A DNA stretch of 64,000 bases from Podospora pseudocomata (lineage: Eukaryota > Ascomycota > Sordariomycetes > Sordariales > Podosporaceae), in NCBI RefSeq assembly GCF_035222375.1, contig NW_026946366.1, positions 496,001 to 560,000 on the forward strand. The letters run 5' to 3'. The notes beneath the pieces were generated by a model that made no database searches, was not told the origin of the DNA, and worked only from the letters and a program-made list of their open reading frames with translations. The stretch's first letter is position 1, and each line of letters begins with the position of its first letter. The translations under genes were made by a program, and so were the position numbers. Below, piece after piece: positions 46,319 to 56,503 of the stretch.

Positions 46319-47049
46319 GTGGAGCGTGTAGAGGGGCTGGGGCTTGGATTTTGACTTTGGTCGGGAGAGGAGATGGTGGCGGTGGAGCCGGTGAGAGAGG
46401 CACTAGGGGAGGTGACGACATCTTGTGAAGCAATGTGAAGTAGCAAGGGAGATAATGAGACGGGAACTAGAGCCGCGAACAAGTGAAAAGGAACCCACGG
46501 GCGACGTGGAGAAACATGAAGAGGGGGGATGAGGAGTGGAGGAGGAAAGTTTGTTGAGAGGTTGAGGAGGATGGGGTGGAAAGGAGGAAAATAGAGTGGT
46601 GAGCGGTTTGTATGGGTGTTTTTAAGCGATTATTGGGGAGGCTTTGAGATGTCTGTTTTGGTGGTTTTGTGTATCGTCACTTTGGGGGTGGGGGGGTTAG
46701 CCATTGTAGAGTTTTGTGAGTGTGCATGGATATTGTTGATAGGAATTAAGAAAAGAGCGATTGCGTATACTGGTGGTTGACATGCCGTGAACGTAAAAGC
46801 GGCACTGCCTGCAGGTTGGTTATTCAAGGCATGCTGCCATTGTTTAACCATGCTTCTAGCATTGTCCTCGGTTCCTGAAATGTTCTGACCATGATCCACA
46901 CGACAAAACTGGAGTTGGTCATAACCATGATGGAAATCTAATAGTAGTCTATTCTGCTAACTCTAATTTTGGTTCTGCTTTGACCCATAAGCAATTCCAT
47001 TCTTTTTTTCTTTTTTTTTTCCTTTATTTGAACCCCCAAGCCCGAGAAT
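46319..47049. other. Convergent intergenic region CAND1/GUA1
   Basis: No gene supported. Purine-rich sequence follows CAND1 (about 46360-46610) and a T-rich tract precedes the GUA1 stop on the plus strand (about 47000-47025). Confidence 0.5.
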
Positions 47050-49152
47050 TCACTCCAGCTCAATAGTCCCAGGAGGCTTGCTAGTAATATCATACGTAAC
47101 CCTAGCAACACCATCCACCTCGTTGACAATCCTCCTCGCAATCTTCTTGAGAAGATCAAACTTGAACTCATACGGCTCAGCCGTCATGAAATTTGTGGTG
47201 GTAACCGCACGGAGAATGATGATGTACCCATACACACGAGCGTCACCCATCACACCAACCGCCCTGTTGGTGTCAAGACCAGCGTAAGCCTGGGACATCT
47301 CATTGTAGATACCCGCCTCACGGATCATGCTGATAAAGATGTGATCAGCCTTGCGGGCGATAGCCACACGCTCGGGGGTGACCTCGCCAATGATTCTGAT
47401 GGCGATACCGGGACCGGGGAAAGGGTGGCGCATGACGAGATCCTCGTGGATGCCGAGTTGACGGCCAAACTCACGGACTTCGTCCTTGAACAGCTCGCGC
47501 AGGGGTTCGATGAGCTTGAGGCCTTGGCCGTTCATCATGCGGGCGGGGAGACCGCCGACGTTGTGGTGGGTCTTGATGGTGGCGGAGGGACCCTTGAAGC
47601 TGAGGGACTCGATGACGTCGGGGTAGAGGGTGCCCTGGAGGAAGTACTCGACCTTGCCGGCGTTGGGGGTGTTCTCGGCGGCCTTTTCGATTCTGATGGC
47701 CTCCTCCTCGAAGAGGTCGATGAAGGTGCTGCCGATGACCTTGCGCTTGGCCTCGGGCTCGGTGAGGCCCTTGAGGCGGCTGAGGAAGAGGTCGGCGCCG
47801 TCGATAACGGTGAGGTTGATGCCGAGGTGCTTCTCGAGTGTCTCCTTTACTTGTTGGCACTCGTTAAGACGCATGACACCGTTGTCGACGAGGACGGCGT
47901 GGAATCTGTCACCTATGTAACGTGTCAGTGGACTGTGCAGGTCAACTTTGAAAATCAAACAACTTACCAATAGCCTCAGTCATGAGACGGGCAGCGACTG
48001 TGCTGTCGACACCACCGGAAACGGCACCAATAACCTGGGCCTTGGGGCCAACGAGCTTGCGAATGCGCTGAATCTCGTGCTGAATGAAGTCACTCATGAC
48101 CCAGTGTTGTCTGGCACCGCAGATATCGACGGCGAAGTTCTTGAAAAGCTCAACACCGCGAGGAGTGTGCTCGACCTCGGGGTGGAACTGGACGCCGAAG
48201 ACGGGCTTGGTCTCGTGGGCAATGCCGGCAAACTCAGAGTTAGGAGTGCTGGCAAGGATGGTGAAGCCCTCGGGAAGCTTGACCAGCTTATCGAAGTGGC
48301 TCATGTAGACTGTTTGAATTCGAGTCAATGAAAACGAACCGAGTATATTTGGAAGGGTAGTACGTACCATGCATCTCCTCACCAAGGCCTTGGAAGAGCT
48401 TGTTGACGTGGTCAGCACCCTCAACCTTCTTGATGGTGACATCCTTTGAATCATCAAGTCAGCACGCTTATTTTTGAAAAACAGAGTCAACCAAGTCTAA
48501 ACCTACCGCATGGCCGTATTCCCTAGCCTCACCAGCGGCAACGTTGGCCGAGTTGGCCCGCCAAGCGATCTCCTGGCAACCATAGCAGATGCCAAGAATG
48601 GGAACACCCAGGTCGAAGACGGCGGGGTCGGCGTCTTTGATACTCAAGTCAGTTCATGACATCCTGCGCCTTGATCACCCCCTGAATTTGGGATGAGTAA
48701 ACTCACGAGGAGCAACCTCATCATATACTGAGGCGGGACCTGGAGTTGGAAATGGTGGTTAGCGATTATGTCTCAACCTCAAACTCAAGATCAGCCTATG
48801 ATAAGGGGTATGATAACATACCACCACTGAGGATGACACCCTTTGGCTTCCATGTCAAATCGGCAATCTTGGTGGTGCATGGGAGCATCTCAGCATAGAT
48901 GTTAAGAGATCTGAGACATCTTAGGATCAAGTGGCTGGTCTGGGAGCCAAAGTCCAACAGGAGGATGGTCTACGAAAAAAAAAAAAGGTCATGAGTGAGT
49001 GAGTGGTTCATCATGGTGGTGGTGAGCTGATAAGAAGTTTGCGATGCGCCCAGCGCATGGAGGGGTAATTTTTCCGAAAAGATCAAAACACTTCAACTCA
49101 CATCGAAGGTCTGGTTGGGGGCCTCGGCCTCGGCGGAAGTAGCAGCAGCCAT
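47050..49152 (-). CDS. GUA1: GMP synthase (glutamine-hydrolysing)
   Basis: Converts XMP to GMP with glutamine and ATP. Seven exons on the minus strand: 49152-49102, 48969-48822, 48739-48707, 48634-48507, 48443-48368, 48309-47968 and 47912-47050; introns are 55-132 bases and every phase closes, giving 546 residues. The N-terminal class-I glutaminase domain has the nucleophile Cys in GICYGCQE and the His/Glu pair in QFHPEVEHT. The ATP pyrophosphatase domain has the PP-loop SGGVDST, and the C-terminal dimer domain ends with [14 protein letters not shown]. The exon-rich 5' half contrasts with the single long last exon. Confidence 0.96.
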
Positions 49153-49874
49153 TGTGTCTGAATAATCAAAAGGGGGTATATCTTGCTTGCTGAAATCCGA
49201 TGGAGCAAGCGATTGTGAAGGACCGCCGTTTTATTAACCTATGATTCACAACAGCCAGGGCAAAAAAATAAAATTTTCCACTCGATGGAGGGGCGAGATC
49301 GGTAACAGGCTCCCCCACTCTGCAGCTTGGAGGGGTGACCCTCCAAGAAATCCCCGTCTTTAATAGAGGGTGGTCCGTGTGTAAGTGCTTATCAGTGAAG
49401 GAGACTTTCCTATTTGGGCAGTACTTTAATACTCACACGCCGTTCTTGAGATGGCAAGACAAGATGTGACAATAAACTTTCCCATGAAATATCATCCTAG
49501 TCATTGAAATGCGGAATAGGTGTTTCTGACCATCTTTTGGTAACATTGTTGCATAGAAAAAACCAAGAGTCATGGCTGCAGGGTCAACGACACCAACCGT
49601 GGTGCCCCAAAATATCGGTACTTACTCCACACCCTTCAGCCCAGAGCTCAAGCCACAGCAAGCGGGTCCCGAAGTTCAATCAAGCAAATCGACTCCACTG
49701 CGCAAGCCGTCGTTGTCCCTGAACATGCATCGCCAATTCTCAAGCTCCTTGACAGCTCCATATCAACAACATCCCCAGCCATAACCACACCCGCCATTAT
49801 CCACGCGCATATCCATCCATACCTACTTGAATCATACACATCGCTTGGGGCATCAGCAACAAAAAACCACAATA
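49153..49874. other. Divergent region GUA1/TRS31
   Basis: No gene firmly supported. A 70-codon ATG-started frame at 49572-49784 upstream of TRS31 is Pro/Ser/Gln-rich and could be an upstream ORF in the leader or chance. Confidence 0.4.
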
Positions 49875-50630
49875 ATGTCCCAACCACGACCCCCTCCCAC
49901 ATCATCAGGCAACCCATCCGCCCCTCCCCAAAAAGAACCCTCCTCCTCCCACACCACTGGCCTCCGCTACCCCTCCAACGGTAAAACCATCTACCACCGC
50001 CACCTCTCCCGCAGCCGAACCGCCGAGCTCTCCCAAGCCTCCTTCGCCTACCTCTTCTCCGAAATGGTCACCTACGCCCAAAGGCGAGTAACCGGGATCC
50101 AAGACCTCGAGAAACGGTACCATTCCCCTTTTCCTCCCTTTTCCCCTCCTCCATACTAACCTTTTCATTACCCCAGCCTCAACACCCAAGGCCACCCTCT
50201 AGGCCTAAAACTCCTCGACCTCCTCCTCATCCGCGAACCCCCCCGCTCCCAATCCCGCCCCCTCAACATCATCACCCTCCTCCACTTCATCAAGATCAAC
50301 CTCTGGCAGCACCTCTTTGGCCGGCAAGCCGACCGCCTCGAAAAATCCTCCGATCCCGACGCGCCAGACGAGTACATGATTATCGACAACGAACCCCTCG
50401 TCAACGCTTACGTCTCTGTCCCAAAGGAAATGTCACAGCTCAACTGCGCGGCGTTTGTGGCCGGCATCATCGAGGGGGTGTGTGACGGGGCGGTTTTTCC
50501 TGCGAGGGTCACGGCCCATAGCGTGGGGAGTAAGGAGGAGGGGGAGATGTGGCCGGGGAAGACGGTGTTTTTGGTTAAGTTCCAGCCCGAGGTGTTGGAG
50601 CGGGAGGCGTTGATTGGTGGGAAGGGTTAG
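49875..50630 (+). CDS. TRS31: TRAPP complex subunit Trs31 (TRAPPC5)
   Basis: Core subunit of the TRAPP tethering and Rab-exchange complexes in ER-Golgi traffic. Exon 1 is 49875-50116, the intron 50117-50176 (GTACCA, branch TACTAAC, phase 2), exon 2 50177-50630, giving 231 residues. The N-terminal 35 residues are a Pro/Ser-rich tail. The TRAPP fold follows: SQASFAYLFSEMVTYAQRR, GLKLLDLLLIREP, NIITLLHFIKINLWQHLFGRQADRLEK, DNEPLVNAYVSVPKEMSQLNCAAFVAGIIEG and FPARVTAHSVG. These are the signature blocks of Trs31/TRAPPC5 rather than Bet3 or Trs33. A short Gly/Glu insert (SKEEGEMWPG) interrupts the last strand pair. Confidence 0.93.
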
Positions 50631-51138
50631 GAATGAGAAGAATTGCTGCGGTTGGGGTGGTCTAAAGCTGGTGGAATGGAGTGGGTTTGCATATGTTATG
50701 GCGTTTATGGAGTTGGGCAAGCAAAGTGTTTCTAATGGTAAGGCAAGCGATTTATTTACAGATGTTATGGGTGTGACCAGAATAGCAGCTATTGCACTTG
50801 GTTAATACTGAGCAGTTGAGGATCAAAAAAAAAGATAGAGTAAACGAGCGCTCATAAAGAGGGCTGTATCAATTGGTTATGGACTATGTGTATCAATCTG
50901 AAACCTGATGGGTATAATTTCCTGCTCCGATATGCGCCCCAAACACCTATCCGATAATCCACAGGAAACCCCAGTTTGTCCGAGCTGATGCAACCTGATG
51001 ACCCTGTGAAACCAAGCCAAACGCCAAAGCAATGCTCTTCAGTCTGAAATTGCCCCGAATGCCGAATGTCGTTACCATCCCAGCCATCAGTGACCACACG
51101 CGCGAGCGAGCGCAACCAGAGCTAGCTCAGACCAGCAA
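50631..51138. other. Convergent intergenic region TRS31/unknown gene
   Basis: No gene seen; the 3' ends of both neighbours. Confidence 0.5.
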
Positions 51139-52229
51139 TCAGCGCGGCAAGCCGCGGTACCCCGACCCCGGAGCGCGATGACCAGGGCGTCTGCGCGGGG
51201 CAGCATTCCCATGGCCAGCAGCACCCCCAGCCGCAGCAGCCCCAGCACCAGACGAAGTCCCAGGCCGGCTGTTGTTGGCCCACGGACCCTGGTGAGCATT
51301 CCCACCCCCAGGGCCCCTCGACATGAGCTCCTCCAACCCCAAGTCCCTCCAAGCCGGCTCCTTCACCTTCTGAGTCGCCTTTTGAATCCCGAAGGCGGCG
51401 TGCTGATCGGGGACGACATCGTCCTCGTCCTCGGGATTGACAGGCTGGAGGTGAGGCGGGACGTAAATGTCGTCATTGGGGAGTTTGGAGTCCTTGCGGA
51501 ACTCTTCGAGGAGGTCGGCGTGGAAGGAGTGGTGGAAGTGGACGTAGGAGTAGTGGGCGTCTTTATTCTGAACCACCAAAACATCAGTTATGAGCTATAA
51601 TAGAAGGGGAAGGTGGGGGGTGTGGGGGGGGTAAACACCATGCTGGCGTGTCCGATCCAGAGTCTAACAATCGCCCGACTTGTCTCGGTGGCCTCAACCT
51701 CGAGGATCTTCACCTCGGGCACCTCCGTGATATCCGGCAAAGAAACTATCTGGCTTGATGTGCGGCTATCGAGCTCCCAGGAACTGGTGCTCGTCGCGTA
51801 CGAGGCGTCGCTGTCGGTATCCGGGCCCTCGAGCTCAGAGGTTATATCCGCTTCGTTATTGTCGTGGTTGCGGTCGGCGTCACGGGCTTCGGCGTGGTTG
51901 CGGATCCAGTCGAGCAAAAAATCACCCTCTGTCTCAGGAGTGCTGTCTAGACCGAGACCGTCAGAGTCGCCGACGGAGACGTTGTCGTCGAGGATTTGAT
52001 CAGTGTGATCGGTCTGGGCGGGCAGGGCAGGTTGATTGCTGTGTTCGTCCTCGTAAGAGGGAAGATTCGGGTGCTGGATGTGAGAGGGGGGGGGAAGCGG
52101 GGGAGAAGAAGATCCGGCGGCGATTGGGTTGGAAGGTCGGTCGAGGTTGGCAGGGTCGACATGGAGGAGATCAACTTCGTCCTCTGTGTCTTCCCAAATG
52201 GTCTCGAGGTCCCGGCCGCCTTGATTCAT
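51139..52229 (-). CDS. Acidic protein of unknown function
   Basis: Not recognised. Exon 1 is 52229-51639, the intron 51638-51568 (GTGTTT...TTCAG, branch TAACTGAT, phase 0), exon 2 51567-51139, giving 339 residues. The first 170 residues are acidic and disordered (ETIWEDTEDEVDLLHVD, many Asp/Glu/Ser). The intron falls inside the only folded-looking block: VKILEVEATETSRAIVRLWIGHASM in exon 1 and KDAHYSYVHFHHSFHADLLEEFRKDSKLP in exon 2. That block has aromatic and His residues and could be a small binding domain. The C-terminus is Gly/Ala/Pro/Arg-rich. No signal peptide or membrane segment. Likely a conserved ascomycete protein, but I cannot name a family. Confidence 0.62.
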
Positions 52230-52922
52230 CTTCGCACTGTGAAGCCTGTGGGCTTGGTATGGTCCGTGCGTTGATTTGGCGCTTCGTTAGCGTGGTGGAA
52301 GAAAGAGAAGAGGGACGTGCGTTGTGGAGCTGCAGAAGTAGCGAGACTTCTGTTGCTGGGTGGTCTGTGCTTGAGAACCTTGATGGTCAGAGCAAGTTCA
52401 CGACGGCTTGAAGCGTACAGGTTCAGCAAGGTTGCACTTCTAAAAGAGGTTGTGTTCAGGAAATCATCGCAGCATTCGAGGTTTGTGATTGATTTACTGC
52501 AACTTGGACCTCAAACGAGCAAAATGATGCAGCGATCCGCGCTCGAACAAGTTACTGCTGGCCCTTCTTAATTCTCGACAGACTTACAGGTAGGATGGGT
52601 CTCATTTTATGTGGTTAGTCTTGGTCTGTAAGTAGATTTGGGTACAGGGCCAAACTGTGTGTAAAGAAAGGGAGTAACAACATGGTCACGATTTGTGTTG
52701 GCTACACGTCGAGGAACAAGAACATATAATGAGATGAATGCCAAATCTTTCTTATTTGTGAGCGAAAACTATGCTACCAAAACTTCTTCACTATGAGACT
52801 TGGATCCAGCCAACTCAATTTCTACTTTATCGGTCAGCTTCATCTATAAAAGACCAGTGATGACCACCACGTTTTCCTTGCCATGGACGCCCCGAAATCT
52901 GCACCCGATCTAAGCCCAGTGT
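52230..52922. other. Intergenic region, no gene seen
   Basis: About 0.7 kb between two minus-strand genes. It includes the unknown acidic gene's promoter and the 3' end of the secreted-protein gene; A/T content rises toward the right. Confidence 0.5.
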
Positions 52923-54583
52923 CTAATCTTCAAAACCCTCCAGTATTTCGCGGATTTGAGGGTCACTTATTGTTATCAATGGTAAGAAGCCCTCCTCCTG
53001 ATTAATACCCCGCATGAGTTCAAAGTACCTCATGGGCATAAGCAGTGTCCTTAAAGAGGATCCGGCATCCTCGCCAATGCCATTCCAAAGCCCGGAGAGG
53101 TCCTTGGAGATGCACTCGTTGAAAATATGATCTTGGGCGTATTTTGAGACCGTTGCCATATCAACGTTGGGGACAGTGGTATTTGGCGAGGTATTCCATA
53201 TCGCCAAAACACAGCTGTTGTACAGAAAACGCATCGACGGCATCAAATCGGTAAAATTGCATACCCTCCCGCCATCTTCATTGATGTAGCCATCTATCAA
53301 GATTAGTTAACAAGTTCGCGCCCGAGTCATTAACGTGGCGATGGAGTTTTCCCTTGCAAAGTCGGACGTACCTTGAAGCATGTTGATAGCCTCTTGACAG
53401 TCATCCTGCACGATTGGTGCAGTTGGAAAGGTGATATTGCCAAGAAAGAAAGGGGTGAACCCCGTCACGCTGTCAAAGATATTCTTTATGAGTTCGGTCG
53501 CGTTGAAACAACCACTTGAGACTGATCTGCGGGCAACTTTGGACTCCGAGCTGGATCTCGACGAGAGGTTAGCCCCAATAATAGAGTCATTTGCTCCAGA
53601 GGGCAGCTCCGCGTGCGAATGCCAACCCATGATCTCCCACCACGTTCTGACAGCGATGCTGGACGGTAAAAACTCCGTCTTCAGCCCACCAAAGGGGAAG
53701 GTAGTGTTGTCGCCAACTCCCCAAACCGCTCCAGACTTGTTGGTGTTGATACAATGATCAAAAATGTAGTCCTTGGTCCACGACACAACTGTTTGCATCG
53801 GTACATCCGGGATCGGGATTGACTTGTTGAAGGCGGATTGGTAGAGGATGGCGCTGCACTTCTCGTTCATGATCCAGATGTAGTCCTTTGGGCTGTTGAA
53901 TGTGTAGTTGGCGGTGTACTGGCCTGATCGTTGTTAGCTACCCAGATAAGACCTTCCGACTGGTAGGGACATTGACCTACTGGCAAGCGTGTCAAAGACA
54001 CTTTGGCAGTCTTCGGTCCACTGAGCAAAGGCAGGCTTGAAACCCAATTCAAAACACAAAACGTTTGGCGGAAGTTTTGGCGGATCGTCCCTAGGATGGA
54101 GGACAGCAGAGGGGGTGAAATCCGGGTCCCAGTACATGAAGGTAAAATTCAGAGGGTTCTCCTTGTCGTCGTTGACCCAAGTCGCCGCGAGCGCACTCTC
54201 CACATGACATGTGAAATTCAACAAGCTGTCGATGAGCTTGTCCTTTTTGATGATGGATACTTTGTTGGGACTGACGTTGCAGAAAAACCCCTCGCACAGT
54301 TTGGGCATTTTGATATCGCAGTGTCCAGGCTCGAGGGTCACATACTCCGAGGTGTAGTTGCCTGTACATTGTTCGTGTTAGAGAAACATGGGCCGGCTGT
54401 GTTGTTGTCTGACACGGGCGTCTTGTGGAAATATGTCGACATACCAGCATACTCAGCAATGAGTTCTGTGCAGTCTGCTGAGTGGAGGTATGCCTGTTCT
54501 GAGCAAGATCTCTCCTTCAACGAAGGCTGGGCGAATGCCAACCCAAGGAGGAGAGTAGGGAATAAGAGAATCCCCAGCATCAT
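52923..54583 (-). CDS. Modular secreted protein of unknown function
   Basis: Predicted extracellular glycoprotein. Exons on the minus strand: 54583-54445, 54361-53981, 53923-53372 and 53293-52923; introns of 57-83 bases, all phase 1, giving 480 residues. MMLGILLFPTLLLGLAFAQ is a signal peptide. Each of the first three exons ends just after a DC motif: ADCTELIAEYAG, EDCQSVFDTLAS and DDCQEAINMLQ. Each following exon then opens a new Cys- and Trp-containing module with many N-x-S/T sites. Two modules share a block of the type KDYIFDHCINTNKSGAVWGVGDN and AQDHIFNECISKDLSGLWNGIGED. There is no membrane anchor at the C-terminus. No known domain is assigned. The layout suggests growth by duplication of exon-bounded modules. 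A decayed relative lies immediately upstream on the same strand. Confidence 0.7.
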
Positions 54584-54939
54584 GTCGAGTTGTGTTGTGA
54601 GTCTCGAGTGTGGTGTGTGCTTGATTGTGGGAAATTCGCGATTGGTTTCTGGAATCAGGCTGCCTTTTTTCCAGAGAAGGACCAAAATATATACATGAGA
54701 GGCAAGTAGGGAAGTCACAAATCACTGATGTCACCAAGTCCCGCTCGTATGGTTTGCGAGATCGGTTGACCGCACCTGCCATTTTACTTGTGTGACTAAC
54801 ATTCTCGGGTGCGGACCATCCACCTCGAAAGGCTCGAATTCTCCGCCAACAATGGCATCAGCTGCAGCATTTTACCCTTTGCTTCTGGCAAAAACAGGTC
54901 ACGCCCTTCCCACGTCCTCCTACCGCCCCATCTTGTTGT

Positions 54940-55834
54940 TCAAGAGGCTGAGACATCCCACAGGTTGATCGTACGTCGAATAGCGTCGCCGAGGGCGGTA
55001 GGCAAAACCCACACCATGAAGTAAGGATCATTAACGTCCCGGATATCATCCTCTCCGTAAGACCACCCACCCCACCAGTTGTGGGCGATACACGGCTTGA
55101 ATATGTTTTGCTGGGCCATATTGGACAGGTCAGTCATGATGACTCCCGCCATTGACGGGTAGTTGTAAACGAGGACACTGCAACTGCCGTTGTTGCCAGT
55201 GCAGAGGGCTTAGGCCTTGGGCTCGAATAATTCCACTTTGTCGTCTCGGTTTCCAATTTCCAGTTCTTGTTAACAACCATGTGAAACCGAAACTACCGGC
55301 CCTCTATAGGTAGTAGGCATGTAGCAATGTCGTGTATTCTTATAGGGAACACTTACTCCAAAGCTGCTCTATTGCTGTCTGGCAGTCCTCCTTCACCGGT
55401 GTCGATGTCTTGTTTGACAGGAAACATCCCGCTGTGGGATTCTTTGATTTGCTGGGCAGGTCATCCTCGTTCGGGGAATGACCAACAGCAACATCCAGGT
55501 CCTTCTGCCAGGCGAAATCGACGACCTTATTGGTAGCGTTCCATGTCTCGGAAATGCCGTTTGTGATATGGCCCTGCTGGTAGAGGAATGCGGTAACGTC
55601 CAGCAGAATTTAGGTCAGATTGACATGTGCGATCTTTGGGTATATTTTACAATTATATTGGACATTATACGCGTCAAAACTTATGGTACCTTCCGGGTCG
55701 GCGTGCTCTGCGGCGTATTCGTCGAATTGTTTGAGGACTTGATAGCAGTCGACTGCGCTCTCAATTGCTTTGAAGATACGGCCACGCTGCATGGCCTGGA
55801 CTTCAGATGATGCGACAACAACCGACTTCAAAAT
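54940..55834 (-). pseudogene. Decayed relative of the modular secreted protein
   Basis: Minus-strand remnants of a gene from the same family as 52923-54583. A hydrophobic leader-like segment is followed by a DCYQVLKQFDEY block, an internal block with DCQTAIEQLW followed by a plausible GTAAGT donor, and a last block with CSVLVYNYPSMAGV and QNIFKPCIAHNWWGGWSYGEDD, which parallels the IFDHC/IFNEC blocks of the neighbour. No ATG is found at the expected start, and the coding frame is interrupted about two or three times, so the copy looks dead. The nature of the interruptions fits C-to-T decay such as RIP. No function is assigned. Confidence 0.55.
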
Positions 55835-56503
55835 GTTGAAACAGAAAATGAGGGTGAGAACAATTGTGATGATGTTGATGTTTTCCTTGGTCTCTCGGAG
55901 ATGTGGATGATGATGATGTTAAGAAATTAGCTGTACAATTAACGTTATCTAAGATCTCCCTGTTATATAGCCGACAATAAGGAGAGACAATTTAAGAAAT
56001 GTCGGAAACTGTTACATCCGCCGGTTCCGTTACAATTGATTCGTCTTATCTACTGTTTTTATCTCCCGCCTGACAGATGTGTTTGCTTTACAAGCAAAGA
56101 AACATACGTGCGTATTGTAGCTACCATTCATGATTCCTTGTCCTTATTGGATGAGAATTGTGGCGAAAATCTCGGGCATATGTGACAGGAAATCAACACT
56201 TACTATATCAATCTCTAGTTCCATATCGCCAATAAAGCTCCGGGTGTGGGACAATCTCGCTGTTCCCAGTGACTCCTCGTTGGGCCCGCTGACAACCTCA
56301 TGTTGGGTGTCAACAAGGGTTTGTTGCCTGTTTGGCGAATGTGATTCGTAATCGCGCTTTGATTCATAAAGGCCAGCACATGCCACTTTTCAAGCCAAAC
56401 GTGCCACATTTTCATCAAAATTTGAAAATCTTTTCGAATTTCCATCATTCGGCTGTGGTAGTCAATCGTCAAGCTAGTGCGTGGTGTGTGGTTAGATTGA
56501 GCC
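55835..56503. other. Intergenic region upstream of the ABCC transporter
   Basis: No gene supported. Short overlapping frames on both strands (56130-56500) have no recognisable product. Confidence 0.45.

Noticed and set aside
47341-47973. 210-codon frame antisense to GUA1
   Set aside because: It mirrors the codon pattern of a highly expressed exon and has no family resemblance.
49572-49784. 70-codon ATG-started frame upstream of TRS31
   Set aside because: Could be an upstream ORF in the leader, but the Pro/Ser/Gln composition and lack of any recognisable motif do not support a separate gene.
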